Assembly (NCBI RefSeq): GCF_000312045.1 | Contig: NZ_HE978635.1 | Coordinates: 188,674-252,673, forward strand | From: Noviherbaspirillum massiliense JC206 | Lineage (GTDB): Bacteria > Pseudomonadota > Gammaproteobacteria > Burkholderiales > Burkholderiaceae_D | Length of the DNA stretch: 64,000 nt | Direction: 5' to 3' | In this document: piece after piece, positions 34,729 to 43,801 of the stretch | Position numbering within the stretch: position 1 is the stretch's first letter | Layout of the letters: the number at the start of each line of letters is the position of its first letter | Program-made: the position numbers and the translations under genes | Notes under the pieces: model-generated | What the model saw: the letters and a program-made list of their open reading frames with translations, nothing else | Databases searched by the model: none | Told to the model about the DNA's origin: nothing

Positions 34729-35676
34729 TCAGCCCGCCGTGCTTTCGGTTTCCAGAACAGCCAGAACATTGCTTGCCGCGCCAGTCCCCATCGCAACGTA
34801 AGCATTGCTGGTGACGCCGCCGATATGCGGGCTGAGGATGACGTTGCCGATGTCCTGGAAGCGATGCGGTGCGGTAAGCGGTTCTTTCTCGAAGCAATCC
34901 AGCCCGGCGGCTCTCAGCTTCCCGCTAGTCAGCGCAGCCGCCAGGGCCTCCTCATCGATGAGGCCTCCGCGCGCGGTGTTAATCAGAATCGCGCCATCTT
35001 TCATCCTGGCCAGCGCCTGGGCATTGATCATGTGCCGGTTTTCATCGGTCAGAGGGCAATGCAGGGACAGTACATCCGATTGCGCCATCAAGGTGTCCAG
35101 ATCGACCATGCCGATCCCTGATGGGACCCGCGACGCATACGGATCATAGGCCATGACCTGCATGCCGAGCGCAAGCGCAGTCTCGGCGACACGTGTACCG
35201 ATGGCTCCGAGGCCGACCAGCCCGAGTGTCCTGTCTTTCAGCTCCAGGCTCTTGTGCGTGGCCTTGTCCCAATGGCCTTGCCGCATGCGCTGATCCAGGC
35301 GGACAACATCCTTTGCACATGCGAAGATCAATGCCCACGTGTGCTCCGCCACCGCAGGTGCATTGGCCCCGGCAGCCGCCTTCACCGCAATCCCGCGGTC
35401 CCTCGCGGCGGCGACGTCGATGGTGTCGATTCCGGTGCCATGCTTTGAAATGACACGCAGCGAACGGCTCGCGTCCATGATGCGTTTAGTGATGCGGCCG
35501 TACCGCACGATAATGGCCACCGGCTGATGCTCCTCGCAAAGACGGACCAGATCGTCTTCGCCCGGTGTCTTGCCGGCATAGATCAGCTCATATCCCCGCA
35601 ACAGTAAAACCGCCTGGGGCGCCAGGTCGGCACCGGTGACGAGGACGACGCCTCTGCTGACTGCCGATCGGCTCAC
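34729..35676 (-). CDS. D-isomer-specific 2-hydroxyacid dehydrogenase
   Basis: A 315-residue NAD(P)-dependent oxidoreductase. The nucleotide-binding motif is GLVGLGAIGTRVAE (about 151-164). Catalytic residues are Arg in NTARGG, Glu in CFEKEPL and His in SPHIGG. The start is GTG, preceded by GGAGAGG, and it overlaps the stop of the upstream RraA-like gene by 4 bases (GTGA), implying coupled translation. It should reduce a 2-oxo acid or oxidise a D-2-hydroxy acid produced in the pathway. Confidence 0.9.
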   Translation of the reverse strand: MSRSAVSRGVVLVTGADLAPQAVLLLRGYELIYAGKTPGEDDLVRLCEEHQPVAIIVRYGRITKRIMDASRSLRVISKHGTGIDTIDVAAARDRGIAVKAAAGANAPAVAEHTWALIFACAKDVVRLDQRMRQGHWDKATHKSLELKDRTLGLVGLGAIGTRVAETALALGMQVMAYDPYASRVPSGIGMVDLDTLMAQSDVLSLHCPLTDENRHMINAQALARMKDGAILINTARGGLIDEEALAAALTSGKLRAAGLDCFEKEPLTAPHRFQDIGNVILSPHIGGVTSNAYVAMGTGAASNVLAVLETESTAG

Positions 35677-36374
35677 AATGCCTCTCCTTCCTTCAGTACG
35701 CCAGCCTTGCGCAGCGCGCCATCCAGCCAGCTTGGCCGCAGCTGCTCGCCGCTGCGGATGCCATGCAGCCGCTTGGTTTCATCGGCCACTTTTTGGGCTG
35801 CAGCACCAAGCAGGGCAGCCGCCTTTTCGCGTTCGATCACGACCACGCCGTCGGCATCGCCGACGATCAGATCGCCGGGCTGGACCGTAGTGCCGCCGAC
35901 GGAGACGGGCCAGTTGACCCGTCCGGGAATGTTCTTGGTCGGGCCATTCGGATTCATCCCCACTGCAAATACCGGGAGACCCAATTCCCTCAGCTCCAGG
36001 ACATCGCGCACTGCGCCGTCGATCACCACCCCGGCCAGGCCCATTGCCTTGGCTTGATTCATCATGATCGCGCCCATGAGCGCGGAACTCAGGTCTCCCT
36101 TTCCATCGATGACCAATACGTCGCCGGGCCGCGCAATGGCCATTGCGGCATGGATCATCAGGTTGTCGCCGGGGCGGACCTCGACCGTGATGGCAGGGCC
36201 GGCCAGCTTCATTGACGGGGCGACGGCGGTAATCCGTCCATGGAGCGCGCCGCGGCGCTCGTTCACGTCGGCGAGGATGGCTGCCTGGAATTGCGCTGCC
36301 TGCGCGACGATCTCAGGCCGGACGCGCGATATGTCGCGTCGGATTTCGGGAAAGGCATTGGATTGGGTTGTCAT
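35673..36374 (-). CDS. RraA-like 4-hydroxy-4-methyl-2-oxoglutarate/CHA aldolase family protein
   Basis: A 233-residue protein of the RraA/HMG-aldolase fold. The motif GVVIDGAVRDV contains the Arg-Asp pair for substrate and metal binding, and VGDADGVVVI is the second family signature. In catabolic operons such proteins act as class II pyruvate aldolases or oxaloacetate decarboxylases rather than as RNase E inhibitors. The neighbours (dehydrogenase, MFS transporter, Bug protein, LysR) support a catabolic role. Confidence 0.85.
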   Translation of the reverse strand: MTTQSNAFPEIRRDISRVRPEIVAQAAQFQAAILADVNERRGALHGRITAVAPSMKLAGPAITVEVRPGDNLMIHAAMAIARPGDVLVIDGKGDLSSALMGAIMMNQAKAMGLAGVVIDGAVRDVLELRELGLPVFAVGMNPNGPTKNIPGRVNWPVSVGGTTVQPGDLIVGDADGVVVIEREKAAALLGAAAQKVADETKRLHGIRSGEQLRPSWLDGALRKAGVLKEGEAL

Positions 36375-36452
36375 CGGATCTCTCTACAAACAAATGGAAG
36401 CGGGGCGCGCCAGCCCCGCCATGGCTTTCCATCCCGGCATGGTTGGAACAAG

Positions 36453-37424
36453 TCAATCGATCTTCGCGCCGGACTCCCTGACTACTTGCCCCCACTTGAC
36501 GATGTCGGCCTTGAGCAGGGCAGCGAATTCTTCCGGGGTACTGCCTTGTACATCCCCGCCTTCCACGCGGATCTTTTCCTGCACATCCTTCATCTTGAGG
36601 ACTTTGTTCACCTCGGTATTGAGGCGCGCAACGATCGAGGGCGGCGTACCGGCGGGCACCAGCAAGCCGAACCAGGTGACTGCATCGAAGCCCTTGTATC
36701 CGGACTCATTGATGGTCGGGACGTTGGGAAGATCTTCGGAACGCCTGGCCGATGTCACGGCGAGCGGGCGGATTCTTCCGCTCTTGATTTGCGAAATCGC
36801 GGAAGGAACCGAGGACATGTAGAGCTGCACCTGCCCTCCCAGCAAGTCGGTGATCGCCTGGGACGATCCCTTGTAGGGCACATGCTGAAACTTGACGCCC
36901 GCTGTCTTCTGGAGAAGTTCGCCGGTCAGGTGAGAGACGGTGCCGTTCCCGGGGGAGGCAAAGGTAACCTCGCCCGGTTTTGCCTTGGCCGCGCTAATGA
37001 CATCTCCCAGTGTCTTGAATGGCGAGTTGGCGGGAACAACCAGGACGAGCGGTGCGGTTGCCACGGTCGTGACCGGGGCAAAGTCCTTTGTCGGGTTGTA
37101 GGGCAGCCTGGCGTAGAGCGTTGGGTTCACGGCCAGGTTGCTGGTTTGGCCCATGACAACGGTGTAGCCATCGGCCGGCGATTTCGCCGCGAGGTCCATG
37201 CCGATATTGCCGCCTGCGCCTGACCGGTTGTCCAACACGACGACCCATTTGAGGTTCTCCTGCAGCTTGTTTCCCACGAGGCGGGCGAGAATGTCCGTGC
37301 CGCCGCCCGGCGGGAAGGGGACGATCAGGCGGATCGGCTTGTTGGGATAGTCGGCCTGCGCAGAAGCGCCGGTCACGCTTGCGGCCAAGGCAGCCGCAAG
37401 AAAAATGCGTGAAAGGATGGTCAC
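36453..37424 (-). CDS. Bug/TctC-family periplasmic substrate-binding protein
   Basis: A 323-residue protein with a signal peptide (LAAALAASVTGASA) and the canonical Bug start of the mature protein (YPNKPIRLIVPFPPGGGTDI). Such proteins bind carboxylates or related small acids in the periplasm. No TctA or TctB genes are nearby, so uptake is probably by the MFS protein of the same operon or by a distant TctAB. The start is GTG after GGAGA. It is the first gene of the operon, divergent from the LysR gene. Confidence 0.92.
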   Translation of the reverse strand: MTILSRIFLAAALAASVTGASAQADYPNKPIRLIVPFPPGGGTDILARLVGNKLQENLKWVVVLDNRSGAGGNIGMDLAAKSPADGYTVVMGQTSNLAVNPTLYARLPYNPTKDFAPVTTVATAPLVLVVPANSPFKTLGDVISAAKAKPGEVTFASPGNGTVSHLTGELLQKTAGVKFQHVPYKGSSQAITDLLGGQVQLYMSSVPSAISQIKSGRIRPLAVTSARRSEDLPNVPTINESGYKGFDAVTWFGLLVPAGTPPSIVARLNTEVNKVLKMKDVQEKIRVEGGDVQGSTPEEFAALLKADIVKWGQVVRESGAKID

Positions 37425-37622
37425 AGAAGTCTCCAGTGTTCTAGGTAGTTTTGAATGTCAGGTCGAGTCCCGTGTCGGCCTCGCCGGTTTCGCTCGCACC
37501 CGTACTCACCTCAAGTCTTGGCCTGGCGCTCTCAGGGAGTTCCTGGCCGGGCAGGGGTACGTGGCGATTGTGTGTGACATAATCCAGTAAGTCCATTTCA
37601 TAATTTTTTCAAATCCATAAAT
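37425..37622. promoter_or_regulatory. Divergent promoter region of the Bug operon and LysR gene
   Basis: A 198-base spacer between oppositely oriented genes. It holds an AT-rich stretch at about 37590-37620 (ATTT-N12-AAAT) that could be part of a LysR-type T-N11-A site. I could not define a second half-site, so the operator is only proposed. Confidence 0.4.
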
Positions 37623-38537
37623 ATGGCTTTTGATGTCGACCTCCGCGACCTGCGCTATTTCGAGAAAATTGCCGAACTGCAGCATGTGGGCCGGGCTGCT
37701 CAGGCACTCCACCGGACGCAGCCCGCACTGACAAGTGCCGTTCGCCGTCTCGAAGAAGCATGCGGGGCGCCGCTGTTCGAAAAGGCGGGTCGAGGCATTC
37801 GCCTCTCTTCTGCCGGCACCGTGCTTCTCAAGTGGGCCCAGCGGATGCGCTTCGATATGGAAGATGCGCGGCGGGAGATTGCAGAACTCGGCAAGGGGAT
37901 CTCCGGCCAGGTGCGGATCGGCATTGTCCCGACCGCCGCACAATTCATTCTGCCGGCAGCCGCAAGACAATTGCTGCACGAAGCGCCCAACGTCAGTCTG
38001 AAAACCGTGGTGGGACTGGTGGATACGATGAAGCCGCTGCTGCAGGCCGGAGAACTGGATCTGATGGTGGGTACCGAGAGCAGCAAGGATCCAAGGTTCG
38101 CTTCCGATCTCCTTGCCGAAGACCAGATCGTTGTCGCAGCGCACGCCAGGCACGAGCTGTTTCAGGGCAAGGTCAAACTAGGAGACCTCACCCGGTATCA
38201 ATGGGTGCTCCAGCCTGCCGGCGCCCCTACTCGCGACTGGCTGGATCACACATTCGAACGAAAGGGGCTTCCCCGGCCACAGGTCAAGGTGGAAGCCAGC
38301 ATGCTGCTGATATTGCCAGCCTTGATTGCAGAAACCGGATTGCTCAGTTTTATCCCGCGTCGCCAACTCGGCGGGGCGGCGGGAGTCCATCTGAAGGAAA
38401 TAAAGCTTTGGGATACGACCATGCGAAGAAGACTGGCAGTGACTTATCGGAAGGACAGCTATCTGTCGCCCGCAGCAAAGCGCATGCTTCACATACTCGA
38501 ACAAACCGCCAGTCAGCAGTCAGCCTTGAGCCAGTAA
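37623..38537 (+). CDS. LysR family transcriptional regulator
   Basis: A 304-residue regulator. The N-terminal winged helix-turn-helix (DLRYFEKIAELQHVGRAAQA, LHRTQPALTSAVRRLE) is intact, and the effector-binding domain spans about 90-295. It is divergent from the Bug-RraA-dehydrogenase-MFS operon, which is the usual arrangement for a pathway-specific activator responding to a pathway intermediate. Confidence 0.92.
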   Translation: MAFDVDLRDLRYFEKIAELQHVGRAAQALHRTQPALTSAVRRLEEACGAPLFEKAGRGIRLSSAGTVLLKWAQRMRFDMEDARREIAELGKGISGQVRIGIVPTAAQFILPAAARQLLHEAPNVSLKTVVGLVDTMKPLLQAGELDLMVGTESSKDPRFASDLLAEDQIVVAAHARHELFQGKVKLGDLTRYQWVLQPAGAPTRDWLDHTFERKGLPRPQVKVEASMLLILPALIAETGLLSFIPRRQLGGAAGVHLKEIKLWDTTMRRRLAVTYRKDSYLSPAAKRMLHILEQTASQQSALSQ

Positions 38538-38938
38538 GGGGGAATCTGGCGAACGTGCGACCGTAGGCATGCCTCGCCATCACCTGTTGTCCTGACCGGA
38601 CGCACGCTGCCGACGAATTGGCAGGCGTGTTACTGAGCTATTTCCCGAGGCAGATAGTTGATCAGTTGAATGCATCGACAAGCTTTCCCAGTCATGGATG
38701 CATGTGCGCAGTTCCCGCATCGTCCATGCATCGTCAAGAGCAATCATCCGACCGGCAACTCGCGCACATGGCGCACTCCGGCGGAAGGCAGAGAAATGCA
38801 AGGCCCAAACCATGCCGCAGGCGGCGGAACGAGTAACACTAGCTTGTCATGGCCGGGCCATCTGCAACGACAGGGGCTGCCGACGGCAGGATACTCGCCG
38901 CATGGCAGCATGAATACGCCATGGGCCAGCCGCCCCGT
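38538..38938. other. Intergenic region between convergent genes, no gene seen
   Basis: About 400 bases between the 3' ends of LysR and LysE genes. I found no terminator with a T-run and no convincing coding frame. Confidence 0.35.
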
Positions 38939-39595
38939 TCATCTCTGCGTGGTGGCAAGCTTCAGTGCCAAACCGGCGAAAACGGTACCGGCCACCCGGT
39001 TCATGATGCGCTCGGCCCGCGCGGACTGGCTCAGGCGCTGGCCAAGCAGTCCGGCCAGCAAGGCGATGGCGCCGAAGACCAGTAGGGTGGCGAGAATGAA
39101 CAGGCCGCCGAGCAGCATCATCTGCAGCGTGAGGGAACCGCGTGCCGGATCGGCAAACTGCGGCAGGAAGGCGAGGAAGAAGATCGACACCTTGGGATTG
39201 GTGATGTTCATGATGATGCCGCGCCGGTACAGCTGCCATGGGCCAAGCGAGCTGCGCTGGCCGAGGTGTACGCCGCTGGCGGAGGCGTGGAAGGCTTGCC
39301 AGGCGAGATAGAGCAGGTAGCAGGCGCCCACCAGCTTGAGTGCGGTGAAGGCCAGGGTCGAGGCCTGAAAGATCGCGGCCACGCCGAACGAGACGGTCAG
39401 CGTGTGCACGACCAGGCCGGTGCACAGACCGAGGGTGACCAGCAGGCCGGCGCCGCGGCCGCGCAGCGCCGACTGCGTCAGCACGAAAATATTGTCGGGG
39501 CCCGGCGCGAGGCCAAGCAGGATCGAAGTGCCGAAGAAGGCGAGCAGGGCGGTGAGCGGGATCATGACGCATCCGACGAAAAACAGGAGCGTCAT
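38939..39595 (-). CDS. LysE/RhtB family exporter
   Basis: A 218-residue membrane protein with about six helices. The family motif LGLAPGPDNIFVLTQSALRG lies near the N-terminus and ITNPKVSIFFLAFLPQF follows in the middle. Such proteins export amino acids or homoserine lactone-like compounds. ATG 39595 has GGAG at a good distance; ATG 39565 would remove ten residues and is an alternative. Confidence 0.88.
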   Translation of the reverse strand: MTLLFFVGCVMIPLTALLAFFGTSILLGLAPGPDNIFVLTQSALRGRGAGLLVTLGLCTGLVVHTLTVSFGVAAIFQASTLAFTALKLVGACYLLYLAWQAFHASASGVHLGQRSSLGPWQLYRRGIIMNITNPKVSIFFLAFLPQFADPARGSLTLQMMLLGGLFILATLLVFGAIALLAGLLGQRLSQSARAERIMNRVAGTVFAGLALKLATTQR

Positions 39596-39631
39596 TCTAC
39601 TCCGCTTGCCGGCCTGGACGCGCCTGTGGCG

Positions 39632-40069
39632 TTACCGGAACACCATCACCGGGATGTCCGAATGCGCCAGCACCTTCTGCGTCTCGCTGCCGATGAACAG
39701 GCGGTTCAGTCCCTTGCGCCCGTGCGACGCCATGAAAATCACGTCGCAGCCCTTGTTCCGGGCCACGTCGATGATCTCTTCAAAGGGACTGAAGGATTGG
39801 GCGACCATCGCTTCGCAGGGCACGTTGGCGGCTGCGGCGGCGTCCTTGACCTTTTGCACATGGCGCTGCGCCAGTTCGCGCGACCTGGCTTCGTAGGTGG
39901 CGGCATCGCCGGCAATCGCGCCTTCAGACAGCGGCGAGTAGGGATAGGGTTCGGATACGCACAAGCCGACGATGGAGCCGTCGATCTTGCCGGCAAGTTC
40001 GACGGCAGCCTTGATGGCCTTGCCGGACAGCTCCGACCCATCGGTCGGCACAAGTATCTTCCTGAACAT
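39632..40069 (-). CDS. Universal stress protein A family, single domain
   Basis: A 145-residue protein from the ATG at 40069 (RBS GGAGGGA). It starts KILVPTDGSELSGKA and ends with the ATP-binding loop ASHGRKGLNRLFIGS, close to the G2xG9xG(S/T) motif but with Ala for the first Gly. It should bind ATP in the cytoplasm. A perfect Fnr-type box lies 54 bases upstream, which fits low-oxygen induction. Confidence 0.92.
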   Translation of the reverse strand: MFRKILVPTDGSELSGKAIKAAVELAGKIDGSIVGLCVSEPYPYSPLSEGAIAGDAATYEARSRELAQRHVQKVKDAAAAANVPCEAMVAQSFSPFEEIIDVARNKGCDVIFMASHGRKGLNRLFIGSETQKVLAHSDIPVMVFR

Positions 40070-40123
40070 GATGTCCCTCCATGTCGTAATGGGCTTATGT
40101 TGGTGCAGCGTGCGGCGTGCGGT

Positions 40124-40137
40124 TTGAGGATGCTCAA
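40124..40137. promoter_or_regulatory. Fnr/Anr/FixK-type box, perfect
   Basis: TTGA-GGATGC-TCAA matches the TTGA-N6-TCAA pattern exactly. It lies 54 bases upstream of the Usp start, and between that gene and the 3' end of the alcohol dehydrogenase gene. Confidence 0.55.
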
Positions 40138-40233
40138 AGCCCCCGTCCATGAGGGCGAATCATGCTGACGCCGGGAATGTCCTGTTTCCTGCGGTCAGCG
40201 CAGAGCCACTCCTTTGCCCCAGCGCGGGAAAGT

Positions 40234-41262
40234 TCAGGCATCCGGCAGGAGCACCGCAGCTCCGTCGAAGGCGCCGGCACGCAAGGCATCGAGCGCCCGG
40301 TTCGCGTCGCGCAGTGCAAACGGCACCGGGGCGATGCGCAAGTCGCATTGCTGCGCCAGCGCAAAGAAGGCTTCGCCATCGGCGCGGGTCAGGTTGGCCA
40401 CCGACCTGATCACCCGCTCGCCCCACAGCTGCGCATAGGGAAAGCCGGGGATGTCGCTCATGTGGATGCCGGCGCAGACCACGATGCCGCCTTTGCGGGT
40501 AGCGGCCAGCGCCTGCGGCACCAGCGCGCCGGCAGAAGCGAAGATGATGGCAGCATCCAGCGGCACGGGCGACGCTTCGTCTGAACCGCCGGCCCAGGCC
40601 GCGCCGAGCGCGCGCGCGAATTCCTGCGAGCGCGTATCGCCCGGGCGGGTGAAGGCGAACACTTGCCTGTCCTGGCATTGCGCGAGCTGGGCGATGATGT
40701 GGGCTGCCGCGCCGAAGCCGTACAGGCCGATGCGACGCGCGTCGCCTGTCATGGCGTAGGCGCGGTAACCGATCAGGCCGGCACACAGGAGGGGCGCGGC
40801 ATGCTGGTCGTCGTAGCGCGCCGTCAGCGCAAAGCAGTAGCGCGCATCGGCGACCATGTATTGCGCATAGCCGCCATTGCGGTCGTAGCCGGTGAAGCGG
40901 GCCTCATCGCACAGGTTTTCATGGGCGCTGGCGCAGAATGCGCAATGGCCGCAGGTGCCGCCCAGCCAAGGCACGCCGACCCGGTCGCCGACGGCAAACT
41001 GGTGCGCGAGTTCGCCTACATGGGTGACCACGCCCACGACTTCATGGCCGAGGATGACGGGAGAACGGTGCGGCGGCAGTTCGCCATCCGCGATGTGCAG
41101 GTCGGTGCGGCACACGCCGCAGGCGCCGACGCGGATCAGGATCTCGTGCTCGCCGGGGAAGGGAATCGGGATGCAGCGCGGACGCAGCGGCGCGTGCGGC
41201 TGTTCCAGCATCATTGCCCACATGAGGCCGTCACCGCGCCGGCCACCCCATTCAGTATTCAT
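40234..41262 (-). CDS. Zinc-dependent alcohol dehydrogenase (MDR superfamily)
   Basis: About 342 residues from ATG 41262 (ATG 41223 would give 329). Catalytic zinc ligands are Cys in GVCRTDLHIADG and the GHE motif, and the structural zinc site is CGHCAFCASAHENLC. The nucleotide-binding region reads IGLYGFGAAAHIIAQ, an unusual variant of GxGxxG. The closest type I recall is the AdhA-like fermentative alcohol dehydrogenase with a YDRNGGYAQYMV segment. It follows nicotinamidase on the same strand. Confidence 0.85.
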   Translation of the reverse strand: MNTEWGGRRGDGLMWAMMLEQPHAPLRPRCIPIPFPGEHEILIRVGACGVCRTDLHIADGELPPHRSPVILGHEVVGVVTHVGELAHQFAVGDRVGVPWLGGTCGHCAFCASAHENLCDEARFTGYDRNGGYAQYMVADARYCFALTARYDDQHAAPLLCAGLIGYRAYAMTGDARRIGLYGFGAAAHIIAQLAQCQDRQVFAFTRPGDTRSQEFARALGAAWAGGSDEASPVPLDAAIIFASAGALVPQALAATRKGGIVVCAGIHMSDIPGFPYAQLWGERVIRSVANLTRADGEAFFALAQQCDLRIAPVPFALRDANRALDALRAGAFDGAAVLLPDA

Positions 41263-41332
41263 CTTGCTTTCGAACGACGCAAGGCAGGCGGCAGGCACGG
41301 CATGCTGCGGAACGCTGCAGAATGCTTCATGG

Positions 41333-41995
41333 TCAGCGTGCGGCTGCGCGTCTGGACGATCCATTTGCGCGCCGGCCTGACAAGGGAGGCCGGGCGGCGA
41401 GACGCGAGGCCGATTCCAGCTCGGCCAGTCTGGCCGGTTGCGCCCCCTGCTGGATCATTTCCTCGATGGCAGCCTCGCCATCACCTGCGCACAGATTGAC
41501 GGCGGCGATCGCATCCAGCAACAGCACGACTTCGAAGCCTTCCTTCATCGCATCGATCACCGTGTTCAGCACGCAGTAATCGGTGGCCAGCCCGCCGATG
41601 TACAGCCGCTCCACGCCGCGTGCGCGCAACTGGCTTGCCAGTCCGGTCTGCTCGAAGCCGGAATAGGCATCCGCATCGGGTTCGGTGGCTTTCGACACGA
41701 TGATGGCATCGGGCGGGAGCCGCAGGCCGGTCGCGAACTGCGCGCCATGGCTGCCGGCAATGCAATGCGGCGGCCATATGCCGCCCTGCGGCTTGAAGGA
41801 GCAATGGTTTGCCGGATGCCAGTCGCGCGTGGCATAGACCGGCAATCCGCGCAGGGAAAACAGTTCGATATAACGGTTCAGGAAAGGAATCACTTCATTC
41901 CCCGACGGTACAGCCAGTTTTCCGCCGGGGACAAAATCATTTTGAACGTCAACAGTGAGCAATGCATCTTTCTCAGTCGGTTCAAGGGTCTTCAT
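41333..41995 (-). CDS. pncA: Nicotinamidase
   Basis: A 220-residue isochorismatase-fold amidase that converts nicotinamide to nicotinate for NAD salvage. The catalytic Asp is in LLTVDVQNDF, the Lys in VSKATEPD, and the nucleophilic Cys in GLATDYCVLNTV. Metal ligands are supplied by DWHPANH. The C-terminal 30 residues are Arg/Ala-rich and not family-typical. Its promoter region contains a near-perfect Fnr-type box 67 bases upstream. Confidence 0.92.
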   Translation of the reverse strand: MKTLEPTEKDALLTVDVQNDFVPGGKLAVPSGNEVIPFLNRYIELFSLRGLPVYATRDWHPANHCSFKPQGGIWPPHCIAGSHGAQFATGLRLPPDAIIVSKATEPDADAYSGFEQTGLASQLRARGVERLYIGGLATDYCVLNTVIDAMKEGFEVVLLLDAIAAVNLCAGDGEAAIEEMIQQGAQPARLAELESASRLAARPPLSGRRANGSSRRAAAR

Positions 41996-42061
41996 GGAGG
42001 GCAGGGAAGATTCCGGCGACGCCGTATGCCTCTAAGTTTCGTGCGACGTGCGTCAGGTTCA

Positions 42062-42075
42062 TTGATGCAGATCAG
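42062..42075. promoter_or_regulatory. Fnr/Anr-type box, one mismatch
   Basis: TTGAT-GCAG-ATCAG differs from the TTGAT-N4-ATCAA consensus by one base. It is 67 bases upstream of pncA. Confidence 0.45.
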
Positions 42076-42171
42076 ACTTCACACTGGCAGGCCGTGTCAA
42101 CGGCGCGGCAGCATGCGCCACAGAAAGGAGAGAACGCCTGCACTGGCAGATCAGGCGACATGCGGAAGGCA

Positions 42172-42185
42172 TTGATGGAACTCAA
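42172..42185. promoter_or_regulatory. Fnr/Anr/FixK-type box, perfect
   Basis: TTGA-TGGAAC-TCAA lies 65 bases before the ATG of the CBS-domain gene. Together with the box at 42062 it gives one site per divergent gene. Confidence 0.55.
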
Positions 42186-42249
42186 ACGCCGCTGCGTCAG
42201 GCCGCATAAGCTGAGTTGGGGCTTGCCTGCACCGCTTCGGGAGAATGCC

Positions 42250-42702
42250 ATGCCGATCAACGAATGCTGCAACATGACAGTCGTCAGCTGCGAAGCCTCC
42301 ATGCCGCTGCCGGAAGTCGCGGCGCTGATGCGCGGGAATCATGTCGGGGACGTGATCGTGGTCGAGCGCAAGGAAAATGGAAAGATACCCGTTGGCATCA
42401 TCACCGACCGTGACATCGTGCTGGGCACCATCGCCGTCGGCATCGAAGCAAACATTTTCACTGCGGGCGACATCATGAGTGCGCCGATCGTCACGGTGCG
42501 CGAAGATGCCGGGCTGGTCGATACGCTGCGCCTGATGCGCAGCCACAGCATACGGCGCATGCCGGTCGTGACCGATGCCGGCACCTTGATGGCCATCGTG
42601 ACGGCAGACGACATCATCAACCTGCTGGCGATGGAGCTGTCGCTGATGACCGGCGCGATCGTCGAACAGCCAATCAACGAAAGCCAGCGGCGCAAGTCGT
42701 GA
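42250..42702 (+). CDS. Tandem CBS-domain protein
   Basis: A 150-residue protein from the ATG at 42250 (RBS GGGAG). Two CBS motifs are visible: residues about 5-65 (EVAALMRGNHVGDVIVVE, IPVGIITDRDIVLGTI) and about 75-135 (MRSHSIRRMPVVTDAG, IVTADDIINLLAMEL). Stand-alone CBS pairs bind adenine nucleotides and sense energy state. It is divergent from pncA and neighbours Hsp20 and Usp genes, which fits a stress regulon. Confidence 0.9.
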   Translation: MPINECCNMTVVSCEASMPLPEVAALMRGNHVGDVIVVERKENGKIPVGIITDRDIVLGTIAVGIEANIFTAGDIMSAPIVTVREDAGLVDTLRLMRSHSIRRMPVVTDAGTLMAIVTADDIINLLAMELSLMTGAIVEQPINESQRRKS

Positions 42703-42894
42703 GCCGCGGTGGCATCGGCTACAGGGGAGTCGCGAGATGGAACGGATCGGCACGGATCTCATCAATATGCCTGTCGGCGATGCATTGGGGCCGATGGGTC
42801 TGCCGCGTGACCATGACCGCTTTGGCAGGCAGGGCAGCCGGACGGGAAGAGCGGGACCGAAACATGCATAAACTGCAAGAGAAGGAGGTCGATT

Positions 42895-43344
42895 ATGGCT
42901 GGTAACCTGACGCGCATGAATGCGCTCAACGACATGATGCGCCTTGACCCATTCCGCAACATGGATGATTTCTTCCGGGACTTTGCGATGTCGTCGCCCT
43001 GGCGCGGCATGGAAGGCGAGCCCCGGATCCGGATGGATGTCTCGGAAAACGAGCAGGCGTATACCGTGAAGGCGGAAGTGCCGGGCGCGAAGAAGGAAGA
43101 CATCAAGATCGCCATCGAAGGCAACGTGGTATCGATCCAGGCAGAAGTGAAAGAAGAAAAGGAAGCAAAGGGCGCCGGCAACATGGTGCGCAGCGAACGC
43201 TTCTACGGCCAGCAAAGCCGCAGCTTCGCGCTGCCGCAGGAAGTCGATGACGCCAGTGCGGAAGCAAAATACCAGGATGGCATTCTTACACTGACCCTGC
43301 CGAAAAAGCAGGGCGGGGGCAGGAAGCAGCTGACCGTGCAATAG
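42895..43344 (+). CDS. Hsp20/alpha-crystallin small heat-shock protein
   Basis: A 149-residue chaperone with a near-ideal RBS (AAGGAGGT). The alpha-crystallin domain (about 43-140) contains RMDVSENEQAYTVKAEVPGA, the loop that interacts in dimers, and the C-terminal GILTLTLPKKQ. It binds unfolding proteins without ATP. No sigma32-like promoter is obvious. It is followed by a strong hairpin. Confidence 0.93.
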   Translation: MAGNLTRMNALNDMMRLDPFRNMDDFFRDFAMSSPWRGMEGEPRIRMDVSENEQAYTVKAEVPGAKKEDIKIAIEGNVVSIQAEVKEEKEAKGAGNMVRSERFYGQQSRSFALPQEVDDASAEAKYQDGILTLTLPKKQGGGRKQLTVQ

Positions 43345-43357
43345 GAAGCATCCTTGC

Positions 43358-43389
43358 AGGACGGGGCGGATTTGTTTCCGCGCCGTCCT
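43358..43389 (+). terminator. Hairpin after Hsp20, probable terminator
   Basis: AGGACGG-G-GCGG, loop of about 8, CCGC-G-CCGTCCT makes an 11-base-pair stem beginning 14 bases after the stop codon. The following T-run is short (TTGCATGTCT), so rho-independent termination may be weak. Confidence 0.55.
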
Positions 43390-43801
43390 TGCATGTCTGT
43401 CCAAACCCTCCTTGCTCCGCGTGAAAAGGCCGCTGGCAAAAATCCGTAAGCGGAGCCGGGCAATCCCGCATTAAGCCGCCAAGATGGACTCCGGCCTTCG
43501 CATCGGGCCGGGGAATCCAGACCTGGGAGCCCCTCTGCGGCCGTGATGACGGCCCCCGGCAGGGTTCGCCGTCATTCTTCATGTGCCATCCATGAAGCAC
43601 GACGCCAGCTGATTCCATCCGCATGCGCTGGATAGGCAAGAGCGCACGCTTCTTGCATGGATACCGACAGGAAGCAAGGATTGAATGAGTGGCAAGCCCC
43701 TGGCTTGAACGAAACATTTCGCTGAAAAAACGGTCTTGATAATGCATGGAATCATCACCATTTAGGTATTTTCTGAAAATTTTTTCAAGGTTGAATGAAA
43801 A
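43390..43801. other. Intergenic region, no gene seen
   Basis: This stretch lies between Hsp20 and the hypothetical gene at 43802. The last 130 bases are AT-rich and probably contain the promoter of the next gene. No confident operator was found. Confidence 0.35.

Noticed and set aside
41263-41364. Longer form of the alcohol dehydrogenase that overlaps pncA
   Set aside because: The extra N-terminus is unlike the family and would overlap the pncA 3' end; internal ATGs fit the fold better.
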